From DASUBN01 sp036000105 (GTDB lineage Bacteria; Pseudomonadota; Gammaproteobacteria; Natronospirales; REEB76): DNA of 64,000 nucleotides. Each line of letters starts with the position of its first letter. Position 1 is the stretch's first letter. The position numbers and the translations under genes are program-made. Positions 59,204-64,000 of the stretch are shown here, piece by piece. The stretch is from assembly GCA_036000105.1 (NCBI GenBank), contig DASYGE010000002.1, forward strand, positions 248,001-312,000, written 5' to 3'. Below the pieces are notes generated by a model. That model made no database searches, was not told the origin of the DNA, and saw only the letters and a program-made list of their open reading frames with translations.

Positions 59204-61780
59204 TTAATCCGACTTAGCTGTTTTCTTGAGTTCGTAAAGCAGTTCCAGCGCTTCTTTCGGCGAGAGTTTGTCAGGATCGATGGTCTTGAGTTTCTCTTCC
59301 ACCGCCGAAGGCGGCGGGGTGAAGAGGCCGATCTGCTGTTCCGTGGGCGGCGTTTCTTTGGGGCGGCGCTGGGCCTGCTCGAGGCGCGTGAGGTATTCCT
59401 TAGCCTGTGCGATGACGGACTTGGGGATGCCGGCCAAGGCTGCTACCTGCAAGCCATAACTCCGGTCCGCCGGGCCTTCTTTCACGGCGTGCAGGAACAC
59501 GAGTTCGTGGGCGTGCTCGGTGGCATCCAGGTGCACGTTGGCGACGCCGGGCACGAGGTCGGCTAGCGCCGTGAGTTCGAAGTAATGGGTGGCGAAGAGC
59601 GTGAACGCCCGCACTTGCCGTGCGATGTGGCTCGCCGCCGCCCAGGCGAGAGACATGCCGTCATAGGTGCTGGTGCCGCGGCCGATCTCGTCCATGAGCA
59701 CGAGGCTCTTGTCCGTGGCGTTGTTGAGGATGTTGGCGGCTTCCACCATCTCCACCATGAAGGTGGAGCGGCCGCCGGCCAGATCGTCGGAAGCACCGAT
59801 GCGGGTGAAGATGCGGTCGAGCGGCCCCATGACGGCGCGTGTGGCCGGCACGAAACTGCCGATGTGGGCGAGGATACTGATGAGCGCCGTCTGGCGCATG
59901 TAAGTGGATTTGCCGCCCATGTTGGGGCCGGTGATCACCAGCATGCGGCGGCTGTCGTCGAACTTCAGGTCATTGGGCACGAAGGGCGTGTCGATGACCT
60001 GTTCCACCACGAGATGCCGGCCGCCTTCTATGAGGATTTGGGGGGCATCGCTCAATTCCGGGGAGGAGAGCCTTAAAGTCACGGCCCGCTCCGCCAGATT
60101 GGCGAGCACGTCCAGGTTCGCGAGGGCACCGGCGGTCTTCTGCAAGTCCGCGAGCCGCTCGATGAGCGCATCGAGAAGGGCATCGTAGAGGCTGCGTTCC
60201 CGGGCGAGAGCCCGTTCCTCGGCGGACAGCGCCTTGTCCTCGAAGCTCTTCAGTTCCGGCGTGATGTAACGCTCCACACCTTTGAGGGTCTGGCGCCGTA
60301 TGTAATCCGCCGGGACTTTCTCGGCCTGGGCGCGGGTCACTTCGATGTAATAGCCGTGGACCCGGTTGTAGTTGACGCGCAGGGTGGTGATGCCGCTACG
60401 GACCCGCTCGCGGGTCTCCAGCTCCGCCAGGAACTCGGTGCCGTGCTGGCCGATGCGGCGCAGCCCATCCAGTTCCGCATCATAACCATCGGCGATGACG
60501 CCGCCTTCCCGGACCAGGGCCGGCGGGTTCTCGGCGAGGGCTTTCTTCAGGAGCGCGTAGAGATCCGGCTGTTCGCCCAGCTGCCGGGCGAGTTCTGCGA
60601 TCAGCGGCGTATCCAGAGGTTTAAGCAGCTTTTGGAGAGCGGGGAGTTCTCCAAGGGTGTAACGCAGTTGGCCGAGATCCCGAGGGCGGGCGGATTTGAG
60701 GGCCACCCGGGCCAGGATACGTTCCACATCGCCGATGCCATTCAGGGGTTCCCGCAAGCTCTCGTAGCGCCGATTCTCTATAAGGGTAGCGACGCAGTGA
60801 TAGCGGGCCTTCAATAGAGCGTGATCCCGCAGAGGCCGGTTGAGCCAGCGGCGCAGCAAGCGGCTGCCCATGGGCGTGACGCTCTTGTCCATCACACCCG
60901 CCAGGGTGTGTTCATGGCGACCCACGAGGCTCGCTTCCAATTCCAGGTTGCGGCGCGTCGCCGCATCCAGGATGAGGGCATCGTCGCGGCGCTCGACGGT
61001 GAGGCCCGTGAGATGGGGCAGCGCCGTGCGCTGGGTCTCCTGCACGTATTGCAGGAGCGCACCGGCCGCCGCGACGCCGGCCGCCATGCCTTCCACGCCG
61101 AAGCCCGCCAGATCCCGGGTGCGGAACTGAGCGGTCAAGAGGCGCGTCGCAGTATCGCTATCGAAATGCCAGGGCGGACGCTGACGAGCACCGGCCCGCT
61201 GGGCGGCAGCCTTGGGCAAGAGGGCGTCTTCAGCGAACAAGAGTTCTGCGGGACGCAGACGTTCCAGTTCGCCCAAGAGCGCTTCATCGCCTTCCACTTC
61301 CAGGAGCGTGAAACGGCCGCTACCGAGATCGAGAGCAGCGATGCCGTACCGGCCTTCGCGCCCATAGGCGGCAGCCAGCAGGTTATCCCGGCGCTCTTCC
61401 AGCAGCGCTTCGTCGGTGACGGTGCCGGGCGTGACGATACGCACCACTTTGCGTTCCACCGGGCCCTTGGAGGTGGCTGGATCGCCGATCTGTTCACAGA
61501 TGGCCACGGATTCCCCGAGTTTCACCAGCTTGGCGAGGTAGTTATCCAACTGGTGATAGGGCACGCCGGCCATGGGGATGGGCGTGCCGCCGGACTGGCC
61601 ACGCTGCGTCAGGGTGATGTCCATCAGCCGTGCGGCTTTGCGCGCGTCGTCGTAGAAGAGCTCGTAGAAATCGCCCATGCGGTAGAACACCAGCACGTCC
61701 GGGTGCTCGGATTTCACCCGCAGGTACTGGCGCATGACCGGCGTATGTTCGGCGAAGCTGTTGTCGGCTGACTGCTGCAT
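59204..61780 (-). CDS. mutS: DNA mismatch repair protein MutS
   Basis: Recognises base mismatches and small loops and recruits MutL. The start at 61780 (MQQSADNSFAEHTPVMRQYL) is the family start. The mismatch-contact Phe-x-Glu is in YRMGDFYELFYDDA. The ATPase has Walker A TGPNMGGKST, Walker B LVLMDEIGRGTSTYDG and signature segment FATHYFEL. The 858 residues match E. coli MutS (853). It is divergent from pncC with 73 bp between starts. Confidence 0.98.
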   Translation of the reverse strand: MQQSADNSFAEHTPVMRQYLRVKSEHPDVLVFYRMGDFYELFYDDARKAARLMDITLTQRGQSGGTPIPMAGVPYHQLDNYLAKLVKLGESVAICEQIGDPATSKGPVERKVVRIVTPGTVTDEALLEERRDNLLAAAYGREGRYGIAALDLGSGRFTLLEVEGDEALLGELERLRPAELLFAEDALLPKAAAQRAGARQRPPWHFDSDTATRLLTAQFRTRDLAGFGVEGMAAGVAAAGALLQYVQETQRTALPHLTGLTVERRDDALILDAATRRNLELEASLVGRHEHTLAGVMDKSVTPMGSRLLRRWLNRPLRDHALLKARYHCVATLIENRRYESLREPLNGIGDVERILARVALKSARPRDLGQLRYTLGELPALQKLLKPLDTPLIAELARQLGEQPDLYALLKKALAENPPALVREGGVIADGYDAELDGLRRIGQHGTEFLAELETRERVRSGITTLRVNYNRVHGYYIEVTRAQAEKVPADYIRRQTLKGVERYITPELKSFEDKALSAEERALARERSLYDALLDALIERLADLQKTAGALANLDVLANLAERAVTLRLSSPELSDAPQILIEGGRHLVVEQVIDTPFVPNDLKFDDSRRMLVITGPNMGGKSTYMRQTALISILAHIGSFVPATRAVMGPLDRIFTRIGASDDLAGGRSTFMVEMVEAANILNNATDKSLVLMDEIGRGTSTYDGMSLAWAAASHIARQVRAFTLFATHYFELTALADLVPGVANVHLDATEHAHELVFLHAVKEGPADRSYGLQVAALAGIPKSVIAQAKEYLTRLEQAQRRPKETPPTEQQIGLFTPPPSAVEEKLKTIDPDKLSPKEALELLYELKKTAKSD

Positions 61781-61853
61781 GGGATGGCCAGGACGTGGAG
61801 GGGCGATGCTAGAGGCGCAGTACCGATATATCAAGGATGCTAACCTTCAGACC

Positions 61854-62351
61854 ATGAAGACCGACGACGCGACCCTCATGGGACTGGCCGCCGAGGTGGG
61901 CAGCCGGCTCAAGGCCCGTTCGCTCATGCTGGCCACAGCAGAATCCTGCACCGGCGGGTGGATCGCCAAGTGCATGACGGACGTGGCGGGCAGCTCCGCC
62001 TGGTTCGAGCGGGGATTCATCACCTACAGCGACCAGGCCAAGGCGGCCATGCTGGGGGTGCGCCAGAGCCTCCTCACGGAACACGGCGCCGTCTCGGAAG
62101 CGGTGGTGCGGGAGATGGCCTCCGGCGCCGCCAGCTGGAGCCATGCCCAGGTGACGGTGGCGGTCTCCGGCATCGCCGGGCCCGACGGGGGCAGCGCGGA
62201 GAAGCCCGTGGGTACTGTATGGATCGCTTGGCGTTGGGCTGATGGGAAGGTGACTGCCCGGCATTTCCTGTTCCAGGGAGATAGGGAGGCGGTCCGTAGA
62301 GCCGCGGTGCTGGCGGCCCTGGAAGGGCTCAAAGAGGGTCTCAAGCCCTGA
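61854..62351 (+). CDS. pncC: Nicotinamide-nucleotide amidohydrolase PncC (CinA C-terminal type)
   Basis: Deamidates NMN to NaMN for NAD recycling. The 165-residue single-domain form matches E. coli PncC. Motifs are TAESCTGGWIAK, GFITYSDQAKAAMLGV, and SGIAGPDGGSAEKPVGTVWI. The start at 61854 is chosen because upstream codons overlap the mutS promoter side. The pncC-recA neighbourhood is conserved in gammaproteobacteria; here thpR lies between. Confidence 0.95.
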   Translation: MKTDDATLMGLAAEVGSRLKARSLMLATAESCTGGWIAKCMTDVAGSSAWFERGFITYSDQAKAAMLGVRQSLLTEHGAVSEAVVREMASGAASWSHAQVTVAVSGIAGPDGGSAEKPVGTVWIAWRWADGKVTARHFLFQGDREAVRRAAVLAALEGLKEGLKP

Positions 62352-62384
62352 ATCTGCTTTTGCAGACTGTGTCTTCACCCGCTA

Positions 62385-62418
62385 TTGACATTATATACAG
62401 TACTGTATAAGATTACAG
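62385..62418 (+). promoter_or_regulatory. SOS promoter with LexA box upstream of thpR-recA
   Basis: TTGACA (62385-62390), a 17-bp spacer and TAAGAT (62408-62413) form a strong sigma-70 promoter. CTG-N10-CAG, the LexA half-site pattern, spans 62403-62418 (CTGTATAAGATTACAG) and overlaps the -10 element, so LexA would block polymerase. This placement also shows that the thpR start must lie downstream of it. Confidence 0.85.
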
Positions 62419-62474
62419 GTACCGGTAAATCCCTAGGTACAGCCAGTACCGCTGCCGGTTGCGGGTCGAATCGC

Positions 62475-63047
62475 ATGGGCGATCTCCACAACAAGGTTGG
62501 CGGTGCGGGCGGCGCAAGCCGGCTCTTCTTCGCCCTCTGGCCCGAAGACCCGGTCCGCCAGGCTCTATATAAGGCCAGCCGCGTTGCGGTGCAGGCCAGC
62601 GACGGCAAGCCGGTCTCCGCTTCCCACTTCCATATCACCCTCGCGTTCCTGGGCAGCCTCGATCAGGAGGCGTCAGTGCGTGCCCGTTCAGCGGCGGCTT
62701 CCGTCAGGAGCGAGCCCTTCCAGATGGAACTCGACAGCCTCGGCCATTGGCCCGAACCCCAGGTGCTGTGGTGCGGCATCCGCCGCGTGCCGGCGGCGGC
62801 CCGGGCGCTCGCCGAGGGTCTGCGTCAGCGGCTCGTCTCCGCTGGGCTGAGGCCCGACCACAAACCCTTCGTGCCTCACGTGACCCTGGCGCGCAAGGCG
62901 CGCCGCGCGGACGCGCTCGACAGCTTCGGCCCGGTGGCATGGGCCGCAAAAGATTTCGTGCTGGTGAGTTCCGTCACCGGCGACTCCGGCAGTGAATATT
63001 CCCCGCTCGCGACGTATGCCCTCGGCGCCGGCGGGATTGTGAAATAA
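62475..63047 (+). CDS. thpR: RNA 2',3'-cyclic phosphodiesterase
   Basis: A 2H phosphoesterase, formerly called 2'-5' RNA ligase. The two HxTx motifs are FHITLAFLG and PHVTLARKA. FFALWPEDPVRQAL is the typical opening. The start at 62475 gives 190 residues; frames starting upstream would cross the SOS promoter. recA follows after 49 bp with no terminator between, so the gene is probably damage-inducible along with recA. Confidence 0.93.
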   Translation: MGDLHNKVGGAGGASRLFFALWPEDPVRQALYKASRVAVQASDGKPVSASHFHITLAFLGSLDQEASVRARSAAASVRSEPFQMELDSLGHWPEPQVLWCGIRRVPAAARALAEGLRQRLVSAGLRPDHKPFVPHVTLARKARRADALDSFGPVAWAAKDFVLVSSVTGDSGSEYSPLATYALGAGGIVK

Positions 63048-63096
63048 TGGGCGCCAAGGGAAATTTCACATGAACGCGATCCTGAAGGTAGTTCCG

Positions 63097-64000
63097 ATGG
63101 ACGATAACCGTAAGAAAGCACTCGCCGCGGCCTTGAGCCAGATCGAGAAACAGTTCGGCAAGGGCTCGGTGATGCGCCTGGGAGACCATGCCGCCACCCG
63201 CGAGATAGACGTGGTATCCACCGGCTCCCTCACCCTCGATATCGCCTTGGGTATAGGCGGCCTGCCGCGCGGCCGGGTGGTGGAGATCTACGGTCCGGAA
63301 TCCTCGGGCAAGACGACCCTCACCCTGCAGGTGATCGCCGAGATACAGAAGAAGGGCGGCACCGCCGCTTTCATCGACGCGGAACATGCCCTGGATCCCC
63401 AGTACGCCGGCAAGCTCGGCGTGAAGGTGGAAGACCTGCTGATATCGCAGCCGGATACCGGCGAGCAGGCCCTCGAGATCGCCGACATGCTGGTGCGCTC
63501 CGCCGCGGTGGACGTGGTGGTGATCGATTCGGTGGCGGCGCTGACCCCCAAGGCCGAGATCGAAGGCGAGATGGGCGACCAGCACATGGGCCTGCAGGCG
63601 CGGCTCATGTCCCAGGCGCTGCGCAAACTCACCGCCAACATCAAGCGTTCCAACACGCTCGTCATCTTCATCAACCAGATCCGCATGAAGATCGGCGTGA
63701 TGTTCGGCAACCCGGAGACCACCACCGGCGGTAACGCGCTCAAGTTCTACGCCTCGGTGCGACTCGACATCCGCCGCATCGGCGCCATCAAGAACGGCGA
63801 CGAGGTCATCGGCAGCGAGACCCGCGTCAAGGTGGTGAAGAACAAGGTGGCACCGCCGTTCAAGATCGCTGAGTTCGAGATCCTCTATGGCGAGGGCATC
63901 TCCCGCGCCGGCGAGATGATCGAGCTGGGCGTGATCCACAACCTGGTGGAGAAATCCGGCGCCTGGTACAGCTACAAGGGCAAGAAGATCGCCCAGGGCA
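63097..64000 (+). CDS. recA: Recombinase RecA (3' end cut by window edge)
   Basis: Strand-exchange protein and SOS coprotease. Homologues begin near DDNRKKALAAALSQIEKQFG, giving ATG at 63097; an in-frame ATG at 63070 with an AAGGGA site could add nine residues. Walker A is GPESSGKTT, and the DNA-binding loop 2 region includes FGNPETTTGGNALKFYAS. About 301 of some 345 codons are visible. Expression is expected from the LexA-controlled promoter upstream of thpR. Confidence 0.98.
   Translation, partial: MDDNRKKALAAALSQIEKQFGKGSVMRLGDHAATREIDVVSTGSLTLDIALGIGGLPRGRVVEIYGPESSGKTTLTLQVIAEIQKKGGTAAFIDAEHALDPQYAGKLGVKVEDLLISQPDTGEQALEIADMLVRSAAVDVVVIDSVAALTPKAEIEGEMGDQHMGLQARLMSQALRKLTANIKRSNTLVIFINQIRMKIGVMFGNPETTTGGNALKFYASVRLDIRRIGAIKNGDEVIGSETRVKVVKNKVAPPFKIAEFEILYGEGISRAGEMIELGVIHNLVEKSGAWYSYKGKKIAQG

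Overview
This 64 kb window is GC-rich chromosomal DNA of a gammaproteobacterium, most likely from the Xanthomonadales/Nevskiales side. The main clue is the order rpe-gph-trpE-trpG-trpD-trpC followed by a Crp/Clp-type regulator. Other gammaproteobacterial blocks agree: zapA-6S RNA-ygfA, pepP-ubiH-ubiI, mutS, pncC-thpR-recA, rplM-rpsI and phhB-phhA. Species cannot be named from this sequence alone. The left edge cuts a carboxylesterase and the right edge cuts recA.

Layout. 1-7.8 kb: esterase, srkA, a signal-less BtuF-like protein, purC, djlA, a methyltransferase and rpe. 7.9-14.8 kb: gph, a candidate trp leader peptide, trpE/G/D/C, an alcohol dehydrogenase and crp/clp. 15-22 kb: an accessory cluster of two SDR oxidoreductases, a zinc-free medium-chain reductase and two SRPBCC paralogues, divergent from a double winged-helix regulator. 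22-27 kb: coq7, a membrane LuxR protein, a glycolate-oxidase-type Fe-S protein and rplM-rpsI. 27.4-35.1 kb: material stacked behind tRNA-Gln. It holds a truncated mgtC, an operon of NRAMP-like transporter, NicO transporter, CsoR/RcnR sensor and porin, then AT-rich small membrane-protein genes with integrase tails. 35.7-48 kb: secreted and surface proteins, including a 1943-residue repeat protein fused to an outer-membrane barrel, and two lysine-rich micro-proteins. 48.4-64 kb: housekeeping genes for ubiquinone, phenylalanine, isoprenoid and DNA repair functions.

Repeats and mobile structure are the notable part. Six intergenic elements of 120-135 bp are long imperfect hairpins with a conserved centre and copy-specific but self-complementary arms, in the style of ERIC elements. 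A second short hairpin family has the loop ACAGGGATGT. A third family, a 28-bp palindrome, brackets two isolated AT-rich single-gene cassettes. Next to one of these lie two tandem units, each made of an integrase C-terminal tail translationally linked to one membrane-protein gene. These last two structures are the best candidates for undescribed small mobile systems.

All assignments come from reading the sequence and from remembered family motifs; no database search was possible. Start codons were moved downstream of the longest reading frame where homology, ribosome binding sites or overlapping promoters supported it.
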